Assembly: GCA_018830105.1 (NCBI GenBank)
Contig: JAHJTC010000008.1
Coordinates: 19,334-83,333, forward strand
Length of the DNA stretch: 64,000 nucleotides
Direction of reading: 5' to 3'
From: Bacteroidota bacterium
Lineage (GTDB): Bacteria > Bacteroidota > Bacteroidia > Bacteroidales > F082
Positions within the stretch are counted from its first letter, which is position 1. Every line of letters starts with the position of its first letter. The notes below the pieces were generated by a model that was not told the DNA's origin, searched no databases, and saw nothing but the letters and a program-made list of their open reading frames with translations. Below are positions 1 to 8,692 of the stretch, in pieces. Both the position numbers and the translations under genes were made by a program.

Positions 1-179
1 AGGCAAAGCTGGTCGGATACTTTTTTCCCCAATTCATGACAAAGCGTGCAATTGCTCAGCCCCTCCAGGTGGGCATGAGGTTCGGCGAGGTCGCCCGGCG
101 ACAGTTGAGCCTGCAAACTAAGCTGTGAACCGATTACAATCAGCAGAAAAACTACTATGCTTTTTAGATAACTGTTCAT
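1..179 (-). CDS. Multiheme-type cytochrome c, N-terminal part (runs off the window)
   Basis: Only the first 59 codons lie in the window; the ATG is at 179 on the minus strand, one base after the stop of the flavoprotein gene. The visible part has a lysine followed by a hydrophobic stretch ending in LSLQAQ, which fits a Sec signal peptide, and then a CTLCH motif for covalent heme c attachment. The next cysteine comes at the window edge, so further CxxCH motifs are likely but not seen. Being third in line behind a membrane cytochrome b and an Fe-S/FAD protein, it is probably the periplasmic electron acceptor or donor of that chain. I recognise the general look (small Bacteroidota multiheme cytochrome) but cannot name the protein. 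Confidence 0.75.
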   Translation of the reverse strand, partial: MNSYLKSIVVFLLIVIGSQLSLQAQLSPGDLAEPHAHLEGLSNCTLCHELGKKVSDQLC

Positions 180-180
180 T

Positions 181-1521
181 TTAATGTTTTAACAAGGCTT
201 CTCCGAATTTTTTAGTAATTGTAATTCCGGCATTTTCAAGAAATTTTGAAGGCAGTTCTCCACCGGCAAAAATGTAAACCAGATCATTAGCTTGTTGATA
301 TTGATCACCATCAACCTCTATTGTTATGGCCTCATCTTCAATAGCCAGCAAGTTAGAATTGAACAACACCTTCAGTTTTCCTTGTGCTATTGCCGCTTCA
401 ACCCGTTCCTGATTTTTAGGTTTAATCCGCTGAAAACCATCCCTGCGATAGGATAGCATCACTTCATTTTGATCGCACAACAGCAAAGCCGATTCCACTG
501 CCGAATCTCCTCCTCCAACCACACAAATTTTCTTATTGCTAATATCTTCCGGTTCGAGCAGGCGATAGGCCACATTCTGACTGTTTTCGCCGGGGATACC
601 GAGCTTTCGAGGTGTCCCTCTTCTGCCGATAGCAATCAGTACTTTGGCAGAGGTTAAGGTTTCGCCCTGAGCCGTTACCACTTCAAAATAGTTCTCCTTC
701 TTCTCTATTTTTTCAATTTTGGTTTGTTCTTTTATGGCCAAACCATTTTTATTAAGCGCTTCATTCCAAATAGTTAGCAGCTCCTGCTTGTTGGTTTCAA
801 ACAACTTAACTTTACCATATAGCGGCAAATTCATCGCCGAAGTCATTACTATTTTTGATCGTGGAAAAGTAAATACAGTCCCGCCTAGCGTATCCTGATC
901 AACAGTTAAAGCATTTATTCCCAGTTTTTTGGCTGTTAGGCATGCGGAAATGCCAGCAGGTCCAGCCCCTATTATAATAAGGTCATAAGTAGCACCATGA
1001 TTTTTGTGGAGCTGTTGCGTAAGATTTTCCACAGCTTGTTTGCCCTGCTCCACAGCATTTTTGATGAGTCCCATGCCCCCTAATTCTCCCGCAATATAAA
1101 TTCCCGGCACATTGCTCTCAAAATATTGATTAACATGTGGCAGATCCACACCTCTTGTTGCTGTACCAATGTGTAGCGTGATGGCCTCTGTTGGGCAGGC
1201 ATGGAAGCAGGCGCCGTGTCCGATGCAGCGTGAAGCATTAATGGTAGTGGCCCTGCCATTCATAATGCCAATGATGTCTTTTTCGGGACAAGCCGAAATA
1301 CAGGCACCGCTTTGAATACACTTGTTTGGGTTGATCACAGGATGAAGCGAAACAGGTTCGTATAAGCCCGATTCGCGTGCCTGCTCAATCTTTTGGCCTA
1401 CCAGTCGGGATTGCCTTCTGAGCTTTAGAACATAGATCAGAATGATAAGGCCAAAAAGCAAAAAAACAGCGCCATAAATCAGGACTTGCTCTGCAAAAAC
1501 TATATTTATTAAAATATCCAT
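181..1521 (-). CDS. Membrane-anchored Fe-S/FAD oxidoreductase, thioredoxin-reductase-like, apparently circularly permuted
   Basis: 446 aa. The start was placed at the ATG at 1521, which overlaps the stop of the upstream cytochrome b gene by 13 bp; a longer frame to 1608 would bury most of its extension in that gene. One transmembrane helix (about residues 12-33) is followed by a basic stretch, so the rest should be cytoplasmic. A dicluster ferredoxin-like region follows (C68, C74, C78 and C99, C105, C109); in both motifs the usual second cysteine is replaced, by S71 and H102. Residues 118-170 resemble the FAD-closing segment of thioredoxin reductases (PGIYIAGELGG), and only after it come the FAD GxGxxG (185-190) and the NAD(P) GGGDSAVES motif. 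The C-terminus stops where that closing segment would normally lie. Likely NAD(P)H/Fe-S electron entry to the cytochrome b partner; substrate unknown. Confidence 0.85.
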   Translation of the reverse strand: MDILINIVFAEQVLIYGAVFLLFGLIILIYVLKLRRQSRLVGQKIEQARESGLYEPVSLHPVINPNKCIQSGACISACPEKDIIGIMNGRATTINASRCIGHGACFHACPTEAITLHIGTATRGVDLPHVNQYFESNVPGIYIAGELGGMGLIKNAVEQGKQAVENLTQQLHKNHGATYDLIIIGAGPAGISACLTAKKLGINALTVDQDTLGGTVFTFPRSKIVMTSAMNLPLYGKVKLFETNKQELLTIWNEALNKNGLAIKEQTKIEKIEKKENYFEVVTAQGETLTSAKVLIAIGRRGTPRKLGIPGENSQNVAYRLLEPEDISNKKICVVGGGDSAVESALLLCDQNEVMLSYRRDGFQRIKPKNQERVEAAIAQGKLKVLFNSNLLAIEDEAITIEVDGDQYQQANDLVYIFAGGELPSKFLENAGITITKKFGEALLKH

Positions 1522-2351
1522 GTGTATCCGAATAATAGGGCAACAATGATGTGTATAATCATGATAATCAACATTAAAAGCGCAAAGGGCAAATGAGCCA
1601 CATGCCAATAGCGAAAAAGATTTTGCATCATTTCAAGTCGCTTTATCCTTCTGCCAAAAGCTAAATTGCGTTTTAATATCGCAACAATTTCTGATCTGTT
1701 TTCAGCTGGAACACCAGCATCTTTCAGATGGCTGGCAACCGTGCCAAGCTTAACAGGCTTCACATCGTCTTGAGTATCCTGGTTTGGAAAAGATAAAGCC
1801 TGCAATTCTGCTGTGATTGATTTACGGAGCTCTTCATCGGTAATTAAATGCTGCAGGGTTTGCTCCGACTCCTTAAGTAAATTTTGAATATCAGTACGCG
1901 ACATCATTCTGCCTTCGATGGTGTGGGGAATCTGCAAATAGATATATCTGCCCAAAATACCGCTTAAAAAAACAGCTACCATACTCCAGAAACTAATAGC
2001 TACAAGACCTCCGAACTTGAACGCCGTATGAAAAAGCACCAATATCGGCCCCAGGGTACACATAAAAATATGAAATTCGAGCCAGTATTTAAGCAATCCT
2101 ATTCGACGCAGCATTTTGAGCCTTTTCCGCATCATATACGACCCAACACCGATGATCATCAACAACGACCCAATGATCCCCAATCCATGACCCAGCGCAC
2201 CACTGGGTTTAAAATCCCCGTGCAAGTCATGAAAAAATCTCGACTCAAGCGGTGTCATATAATAATCATACGCCACTAAAGCAATCCATGCTGTTATCAC
2301 AACCGTTATAAGTACGTAAGTGAGATTTATAACAGTTCTAAAATGTCCCAT
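1509..2351 (-). CDS. Membrane cytochrome b-like electron transfer protein
   Basis: 280 aa with an N-terminal transmembrane helix, a second pair around residues 50-140, a soluble loop of about 90 residues (roughly 145-240) and a last helix pair at the C-terminus. Histidines sit in or beside helices (HIFM and FHTAF near residue 100, WHVAH and IIHII near the C-terminus), as expected for b-type heme ligands in cytochrome b561 or DsrM/NarI-like quinone proteins. It is first in a three-gene operon: its stop overlaps the Fe-S/FAD gene by 13 bp, and a cytochrome c gene follows. The role is inferred as passing electrons between the quinone pool and the cytochrome/flavoprotein partners. No family name can be given with certainty. 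Confidence 0.75.
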   Translation of the reverse strand: MGHFRTVINLTYVLITVVITAWIALVAYDYYMTPLESRFFHDLHGDFKPSGALGHGLGIIGSLLMIIGVGSYMMRKRLKMLRRIGLLKYWLEFHIFMCTLGPILVLFHTAFKFGGLVAISFWSMVAVFLSGILGRYIYLQIPHTIEGRMMSRTDIQNLLKESEQTLQHLITDEELRKSITAELQALSFPNQDTQDDVKPVKLGTVASHLKDAGVPAENRSEIVAILKRNLAFGRRIKRLEMMQNLFRYWHVAHLPFALLMLIIMIIHIIVALLFGYTWIF

Positions 2352-2709
2352 AGCTGTGGTTGTTTTGTGCTACTTTAAACCTTAAAATTAATGAACATAA
2401 CCTTTAACTTATAAGGAAAGAATCCCGGAAGCAGGTACCGCAAACAACCAAATAAAATTAAACAACTGTATTTATCTGATAGTTAATTATTTAAAACATT
2501 TTTGGTGAAGCTTCGAATCTTAAGATTGTATTAAAGCATGGGCAATTTAGAATGTTTCTAAATAGAATTTTTACTTGTTTTTAAGCAAATTAAAAGAAAT
2601 CTAAAGGAAGATTACCGATTTTCTGAGCTATTTTTGCATGATACATCTATCAATATTTCTGGTAGATCACCAAGAGAAGACCACTAATTACAATAGATCA
2701 AACCAAATT
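2352..2709. other. Intergenic region between divergent operons
   Basis: 358 bases between the divergent cytochrome b and RND pump genes. The only clear signal is the plus-strand -7 box at 2629-2636. The rest is A+T-rich with no long inverted repeat or small gene that I can support. No TAnnTTTG box was found for the minus-strand operon. Confidence 0.5.
2629..2636 (+). promoter_or_regulatory. -7 promoter box of the metal efflux operon
   Basis: TATTTTTG matches the Bacteroidota primary sigma -7 consensus TAnnTTTG. Transcription would start near 2643. This makes the ATG at 2638 unusable and supports the start at 2710 for the RND pump. Confidence 0.6.
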
Positions 2710-5700
2710 ATGCTACACAGGATTATTGACTTAAGCCTGAAAAACAAACTCATTGTTTTACTCCTCACCGCCACCATGGCTGGTTTCGGGCTATTTTCGC
2801 TTACCCATATTCCCATTGGTGCCGTTCCTGATGTTACCAATAATCAGGTGCAGGTAATCACCACTTCCCGAAATCTTTCTACCCTGGATGTAGAACGTTT
2901 TATCACTTATCCCGTAGAACTGTCCATGGCCAATTTGCCCGGCCTGGTGGAGATTCGCTCCATTTCCAAGTTTGGATTATCGGTAGTTACGCTGGTTTTT
3001 GAGGACAATATGGGAACCTATTTGCCCCGGCAATTGATTACTGAACAACTTGAAGTTGCCGCTGAAAATATTCCGGCAGGTTTTGGCAAACCTTTTATGG
3101 GGCCTATCTCAACAGGCCTTGGTGAGATTTATCAATACATCATAGAAGTAGAACCGGCTTACAAAGACGTTTATTCGGTAAGCGAACTGCGAACCATTCA
3201 GGACTGGATTGTGCGCCGGCAGCTGTCAGGAATTCCGGGCGTAGTGGAAGTGAATACCTGGGGCGGTTTTCTCAAACAATATGAAGTGGCCGTTAATCCC
3301 GAGGTGCTCCACGCCATGGACATCAGCATTGGTGAGGTTTACAGCGCCCTCGAAACCAATAACTCCGTGGTGGGAGGCGGTTATATCGAAAAACAAAACC
3401 AGAGTTATTTCATCCGGGGCGAGGGTTTGGCAACTTCGGTCGAAGATCTTGAAAACATTGTGGTGCGCAACAGAGATGGCGTGATTATTCGTGTGCAAGA
3501 TATTGCTAATGTGCAATTTGGACATGCCACCCGCTTTGGTGCCATCACAGCCAATGGCGAGGGCGAAAAAGTACTTGGGCAGGTGATGATGCTTAAGGGT
3601 GCCAATTCAGATGAAGTGATCAGGGATGTAAAAGAACGTGTTGCAGAAGTACAGAAGAGTCTGCCCGAAGGCATACACATCAACGGCTTTCTGGAGCGCA
3701 GCGCCCTGATCAAAAAGACCACCAATACCATTGCCGAAAACCTGATCCTGGGCTGTTTGATCGTGATTTTTGTGGTGGTGTTGCTCCTCGGCAATATGCG
3801 ATCCGGACTGGTCGTAGCCTCCGTAATTCCGCTCAGTCTGCTCTTTGCCCTCAGCATGATGTACCTTTTTGATGTGGATGCCAACCTAATGAGCCTCGGT
3901 GCCATCGACTTCGGGATTATCATCGATGGAGCGGTGATCATTGTTGAATTTATCGCGTTTCAGATCAGTCGAAACAGAGACAAAATATTGAAAACAAGCG
4001 GTATAGAACAGCAGCAGCTGATTGACAAAATCACGCTGGAAGGAGCAGGTAAATTAACCCGCTCAGCGCTTTTTGGCCAATTGATCATCATCATCGTATT
4101 CATTCCCATTTTATCCTTATCAGGAATCGAAGGGAAGATGTTTACACCTATGGCACAGGTATTTACCTTTGCCTTGCTGGGAACGATGTTTTTGGGCTTC
4201 ACCTATGTGCCCGTGATGTCGTCGCTCTTCCTAAAGCCACCAAAAAAACAAAAGAATATTTCCACACACTTGATCGGATTCCTGAATAGATTATACGAAC
4301 CTTCGATCAGCTGGGCGCTTTCGCACAAAAAATTCGTCTTGAGCGCTACTGTACTGTTGCTGGCAGTTTCTATCTTTATCTTCAGCAGGATGGGCGGAGA
4401 GTTTATTCCCACGCTGGATGAAGGCGATTTCGTGATTCAACCGGTGCTGAAAACAGGTACCACACTCAGCAGCACCATTGCCCTTACCACAAGGATGGAA
4501 GAAATCCTGAAAACATTTCCCGAAGTAAAACAGGTTGTTAGCCGTATTGGCGCAGCCGAAGTGCCCACCGATCCCATGTCGATGGAGGAGAGTGATATCA
4601 TCATCACCCTTAAACCGCCATCCGAATGGGTTACGGCTAGCAGCAAGGATGAATTGGCCAATCGTTTTAAGGAGGCGCTTTCGGTTATTCCGGGAATTGA
4701 CTATGAATTTACGCAGCCCATCGAGATGCGTTTCAATGAGCTGATCACCGGCACAAGAGCCGATGTGGCCATTAAGATTTTTGGTGAAGACCTCAGTCAG
4801 CTCAATCAACTGGCGCAACAGATCAAAACCCTGATTTCGCCTGTGGAAGGCGCCTCGGATGTGGTGGTCGAAAAAGTGGCAGGATTACCTGAAATGACAG
4901 TAAAGTACGACCTCAACAAACTGGCAATTTACGGCTTAACGGTTGACGATGTAAATCGCGTGATTTCGATGGCTTTTGCCGGGCTGAAGGCAGGCGAAAT
5001 CTTTGAAGGCGAAAAACGCTTCGATCTGGTGATCCGCTACCAAAATGATTACAGAAACGATATTGAGAACCTGCGCAATACCTTCATCCCTATGCCCGAC
5101 GGACATCAGGTGCCGCTGCGCGAAGTGGCTGAGGTGAACTTTTCGAAAGGACCGGCCAAAATCTCCCGCGACGACACCCGCAGACGTATTGTGGTTGGGG
5201 TGAACGTGCGTGGCAGAGATATGGAATCGGTGGTTGACGATGTGCGTGCTTTAATTGATCAGCATATCGATCTGCCGGCAGGTTATGCCATCACCTATGG
5301 CGGACAGTTCGAAAATCTGCGCTCGGCGCGTAACCGCCTGATGATAGCTGTTCCTATTGCTTTGTTGCTCATCTTTGTGTTGTTGCATCTGGCATTTAAT
5401 TCGTTGCGTGAGGCACTGCTTGTTTACACTGCCATTCCGCTCTCGGCAGTTGGTGGCATTTTGCTGCTCTATTTCCGCGATATGCCCTTTAGCATCTCAG
5501 CCGGAATTGGCTTTATCGCGCTCTTTGGTATTGCCGTGCTTAATGGCATTGTGCTTATCGAACATTTTAAAGAATTGCAAAAAGACAGCAGCATCAAATC
5601 TGTGCGGGAACTGATCATCAAAGGCACCTCCGAACGCTTGCGGCCAGTGCTGTTAACGGCTTCGGCTGCAGCACTTGGTTTTTTGCCCATGGCGATTTCC

Positions 5701-7035
5701 ACCTCAGCCGGAGCCGAAGTGCAGCGTCCGCTGGCAACAGTAGTCGTTGGAGGCTTGATCACGGCTACATTACTCACGCTCATCGTTTTGCCTGTGTTAT
5801 TTTGTCTTTTTGAACGCAAAAAAATTGAACTTCCTGCGATGAAAAATTCTGCGATAGTGCTTTTACTGGTATCCTTATTTGCTTTTCCCTGGCAGGCTAT
5901 GAGCCAGGAAAAGATCAGCCTGGAACAAGCCATGCAAAAAAGCCTGGAACGGCATGCCGGATTAAAAGCTGCCACGCTGAGCATAGAGCAGGCCAAACTG
6001 GGCAAAACAGCAGCTTTTGATTTCCCAAAAACAGCCGTTTATTACAATTTTGATGAAAACAATATGGCTGATAACGGACTGCCGCTCAAGATATGGGGCA
6101 TTCAGCAGAGCTTTGCTTTTCCGGGTGTTTATGCCGGCAAGAACAAGCTCGCCGGACTGGAAACCGACAGGCGTGTAATGACGTTTGAGCTCACTAAAAA
6201 ACGACTTCAAAAAGAGGTTTCGCTGGCCTATTACGACCTCAGCTATCAATTGGAGTTGCAACGCCATTTTCATCAGCTCGACAGCTTGTATCAGCGATTA
6301 CAGCAGGCAGTAAAACGACGCGTTGAAAGTGGCGAGCGGCCAAGGATAGAACTGCTGCAGGCACGTGCCAGCCGCTCCGAAATAGAAAACCAGCTTCAAC
6401 GGATCAACAAAAACCTCAAACTGGCTCAGCAGCAACTGGCTTCGCTTATGCAAACCGATACCTTGTATCTGCCGGTTACCGCAGCATATAAACCAATTGT
6501 TCAAGTCGATTCTATCCGGTCGGCTTCCTGGTTTGGCTTGCTCGAAAAAGACCTGCGCATCAGTGAGCAGCAGCACAAAATCAGCCGCCGGCAGATGCTT
6601 CCTGACCTGCAGCTGGAGTATTTTACCGGAACAAATGCCGGCGCAAATTCCAAAGTTTACAATGGATTTCAGGTTGGTATCGAAGTTCCCTTGCTTTTCT
6701 TCGGACAGCATGCCCAAAACAAATCTGCCCGTATCCAAACTGAAATTCTGGCAGCAGAACAGGAACGCTTGAAATTTGCCTGGAAACAGGAGCTGGATCA
6801 GCTTTACAGTCAGCTGGCACAAGCTGCCGTGAACCTCGACAGCTACGCCAACGAATGGCAGCCGCTGGCCAACGAACTGCAAACCACGGCCGTGAAAAGT
6901 CTGGAGCAGGGTGAAATCAGCCTGCTCGCCTATTTACAGTTGATGCGCGAGGCTATCCGCATCCGTCAAAGCCAGCTCGAATGGCTTCATGAATACAATC
7001 GTATTGTTTTATCAATCAATTATTTTACACCATAG
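2710..7035 (+). CDS. CzcA-type heavy-metal efflux RND pump fused to a TolC-type outer-membrane factor
   Basis: 1441 aa. Residues 1-1043 are a full HME-RND pump: the N-terminus resembles CzcA, and the proton-relay motif in helix 4 reads DFGIIIDGAVIIVE with D400, D406 and E413, the divalent-cation (CzcA) pattern and not the CusA one. After the last pump helix, at residue 1044 (ATG at 5839), a second signal-peptide-like segment starts (MKNSAIVLLLVSLFAFPWQA) and leads into a roughly 400-residue outer-membrane efflux protein with long coiled-coil helices. RND-OMF fusions are known in Bacteroidota. The internal signal sequence suggests the chain is cut, or the OMF is also started internally. Start chosen downstream of the -7 box. 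An adaptor gene follows after 4 bp. Zn/Co/Cd/Ni efflux is inferred from the motif. Confidence 0.93.
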   Translation: MLHRIIDLSLKNKLIVLLLTATMAGFGLFSLTHIPIGAVPDVTNNQVQVITTSRNLSTLDVERFITYPVELSMANLPGLVEIRSISKFGLSVVTLVFEDNMGTYLPRQLITEQLEVAAENIPAGFGKPFMGPISTGLGEIYQYIIEVEPAYKDVYSVSELRTIQDWIVRRQLSGIPGVVEVNTWGGFLKQYEVAVNPEVLHAMDISIGEVYSALETNNSVVGGGYIEKQNQSYFIRGEGLATSVEDLENIVVRNRDGVIIRVQDIANVQFGHATRFGAITANGEGEKVLGQVMMLKGANSDEVIRDVKERVAEVQKSLPEGIHINGFLERSALIKKTTNTIAENLILGCLIVIFVVVLLLGNMRSGLVVASVIPLSLLFALSMMYLFDVDANLMSLGAIDFGIIIDGAVIIVEFIAFQISRNRDKILKTSGIEQQQLIDKITLEGAGKLTRSALFGQLIIIIVFIPILSLSGIEGKMFTPMAQVFTFALLGTMFLGFTYVPVMSSLFLKPPKKQKNISTHLIGFLNRLYEPSISWALSHKKFVLSATVLLLAVSIFIFSRMGGEFIPTLDEGDFVIQPVLKTGTTLSSTIALTTRMEEILKTFPEVKQVVSRIGAAEVPTDPMSMEESDIIITLKPPSEWVTASSKDELANRFKEALSVIPGIDYEFTQPIEMRFNELITGTRADVAIKIFGEDLSQLNQLAQQIKTLISPVEGASDVVVEKVAGLPEMTVKYDLNKLAIYGLTVDDVNRVISMAFAGLKAGEIFEGEKRFDLVIRYQNDYRNDIENLRNTFIPMPDGHQVPLREVAEVNFSKGPAKISRDDTRRRIVVGVNVRGRDMESVVDDVRALIDQHIDLPAGYAITYGGQFENLRSARNRLMIAVPIALLLIFVLLHLAFNSLREALLVYTAIPLSAVGGILLLYFRDMPFSISAGIGFIALFGIAVLNGIVLIEHFKELQKDSSIKSVRELIIKGTSERLRPVLLTASAAALGFLPMAISTSAGAEVQRPLATVVVGGLITATLLTLIVLPVLFCLFERKKIELPAMKNSAIVLLLVSLFAFPWQAMSQEKISLEQAMQKSLERHAGLKAATLSIEQAKLGKTAAFDFPKTAVYYNFDENNMADNGLPLKIWGIQQSFAFPGVYAGKNKLAGLETDRRVMTFELTKKRLQKEVSLAYYDLSYQLELQRHFHQLDSLYQRLQQAVKRRVESGERPRIELLQARASRSEIENQLQRINKNLKLAQQQLASLMQTDTLYLPVTAAYKPIVQVDSIRSASWFGLLEKDLRISEQQHKISRRQMLPDLQLEYFTGTNAGANSKVYNGFQVGIEVPLLFFGQHAQNKSARIQTEILAAEQERLKFAWKQELDQLYSQLAQAAVNLDSYANEWQPLANELQTTAVKSLEQGEISLLAYLQLMREAIRIRQSQLEWLHEYNRIVLSINYFTP

Positions 7036-7039
7036 TACA

Positions 7040-8182
7040 ATGAATTTTAAAACGAATAATTTAGCATTTTTAGGACTTTGGATTTTAAGCATAACACTCA
7101 TCTCCTGCGATTCGCAAACCACCGAAATAGCCCTTGCAGAAAATGAATTGATTGAGCTTACAGCCGAACAAATCAAGGAAACGAAAGCACAGCTGGGTTC
7201 CATCACTTTGAAAAACTTCAGTCAACAAGTGAATGCCAACGGCTACCTCGAAACCTCACCCAATAGCGAACAGCTGGTGAACAGTTTGAAAGGCGGACGA
7301 ATCCTTGAGATCAGCGTTGAAACCGGACAAAAAGTTAGCAAAGGCCAAACTTTGGTTAAGCTGGAAAACCCCGAATTTGTCGAAATGCAACGCGCCTACC
7401 TCGAAGCCGGCTTCGAGGTGAATAAGCTCAGAGAGCAATGGATGCGCAAGAAAAACCTGGCCGTAGATCAAATTGCTTCCACCAGCGAACTGCAAATGGC
7501 AGAGGCCGCCTACCTTTCGGCAGTGGCAATGCAACAGGCATTGGCCGAAAACCTCAGATTGATCCAGATTGATCCTGAAAAGGTTGACGCCCACCAAATC
7601 AGCGCAACACTGGCTATCAAAGCATTGATGGACGGACATATTACCGATATCAACTGCCGCAAAGGCCAGTGGGTCAATCCCGAAGACCAGCTTATGCGTG
7701 TGGTTGACCTGAGCAAACTGCGTTTGAAGTTGGATGTTTTTGAAAAAGATGTTCATAAACTGAAGGATGAATTACCGCTTATAGCTTATCTGCCTGAGAA
7801 AACAAATGCTCCAATTAAGGGAAAAATACAGGCTATCGGGCGCGAGATTGATGCATACAACCGCACGGTAAAAGTGTTTGCAAGGCTTTCACCCGATACA
7901 CAAATCCTCTTGATGCCCGGCATGTTTTTACATGCCTATATTCAGCTTGAAAGTGTTCAGAAAAAAGCACTCCCCGAGACGGCTTTTTTGGAGTCGGATG
8001 AAAAAAAATACATCCTTGTACTAAAAAGCGAAGACAATGGCAGCTGGCATTTCGAGAAAAAACTTGCCCTCACGGGTGATAGTGCAGATGGATTTGTAGA
8101 AATCATAAACTTTGATGATTTTGCTGAGGATGCTAAAATACTGACATCTGGTGGTTTTCAGCTGATACAGGAAGGAGAGTGA
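7040..8182 (+). CDS. Efflux RND periplasmic adaptor lipoprotein (CzcB/CusB-like)
   Basis: 380 aa, starting 4 bp after the pump stop. A short hydrophobic leader ends in the lipobox LISC (C23), so it should be anchored by lipid. The body shows the HlyD/MFP order: a biotinyl-lipoyl-like half (GGRILEISVETGQKVSKGQ), a helical hairpin (about residues 110-180), the second lipoyl half (MDGHITDINCRKGQWVNPED) and beta-barrel/membrane-proximal domains. It links the inner-membrane RND part to the outer-membrane factor. No histidine-rich metal-binding N-terminal extension is visible. It completes the CzcCBA-like pump, with C fused to A. Confidence 0.92.
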   Translation: MNFKTNNLAFLGLWILSITLISCDSQTTEIALAENELIELTAEQIKETKAQLGSITLKNFSQQVNANGYLETSPNSEQLVNSLKGGRILEISVETGQKVSKGQTLVKLENPEFVEMQRAYLEAGFEVNKLREQWMRKKNLAVDQIASTSELQMAEAAYLSAVAMQQALAENLRLIQIDPEKVDAHQISATLAIKALMDGHITDINCRKGQWVNPEDQLMRVVDLSKLRLKLDVFEKDVHKLKDELPLIAYLPEKTNAPIKGKIQAIGREIDAYNRTVKVFARLSPDTQILLMPGMFLHAYIQLESVQKKALPETAFLESDEKKYILVLKSEDNGSWHFEKKLALTGDSADGFVEIINFDDFAEDAKILTSGGFQLIQEGE

Positions 8183-8233
8183 TTCCGCATTTAAACAAAA
8201 TTGCTTTCCGTTGGTTTAAAGAAAAACATCACT

Positions 8234-8620
8234 ATGAAATACGCTTTCAGTAAAACCTTGCACGAAGATTATGATCAACTGATCACACGCTTAGAAGCAG
8301 CACTCAAAACCATCGGTTTTGGGATTGTGAGTACCATTAAAATAGACAAAACCTTAAAGGAAAAATTGGACGCCGATTTCAAACGCTATACCATTTTGGG
8401 TGCCTGCAACCCGCATTTTGCGTTGGCTGCACTTAATCTGGAAGAGCAGCTCGGTGTATTACTTCCCTGTAATGTGGTGGTAATCGACCAGGGCAATGGC
8501 AAGGTTGATGTGGCAGCAATGGATCCGGCAGCATTGATTCAACAGCTTGGCAATGAAAAACTTTCACAGCTTGCGGATGAAATAGCGCGTCAATTGAAGA
8601 CACTAATTGAGCGTCTTTAG
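8234..8620 (+). CDS. DUF302 domain protein
   Basis: 128 aa. The start at 8234 is preferred because it gives the usual DUF302 length and start; an in-frame ATG at 8201 would add 11 poorly conserved residues. The sequence has the DUF302 core (GFGIVSTIKI, then TILGACNPHFALAALN, then LLPCNVVV), with two conserved cysteines in GACNP and LLPCN. The fold is small and of unknown biochemical role; members often sit next to metal or thiol stress genes. Placed 51 bp after the adaptor, it probably belongs to the efflux operon. Probably cytoplasmic, since no signal peptide is seen. Confidence 0.85.
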   Translation: MKYAFSKTLHEDYDQLITRLEAALKTIGFGIVSTIKIDKTLKEKLDADFKRYTILGACNPHFALAALNLEEQLGVLLPCNVVVIDQGNGKVDVAAMDPAALIQQLGNEKLSQLADEIARQLKTLIERL

Positions 8621-8652
8621 CATAGGATATACTTTTTTTTCGTGCTAAATTA

Positions 8653-8660
8653 TACCTTTG
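8653..8660 (+). promoter_or_regulatory. -7 promoter box of the serine hydrolase gene
   Basis: TACCTTTG, an exact TAnnTTTG match. It places the transcription start near 8667, so the ATG at 8693 is the first usable start and the upstream one at 8642 is not. Confidence 0.6.
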
Positions 8661-8692
8661 CAGTCCTTCATTTTCTTTTTAAGAAATACTGC

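Noticed and set aside
3405..3941. 178-aa minus-strand frame opposite the RND pump
   Set aside because: Shadow of the pump gene; composition is serine/threonine-rich nonsense with no family likeness. Several other long antisense frames in the pump, tnaA and LptD-like genes were dropped for the same reason.
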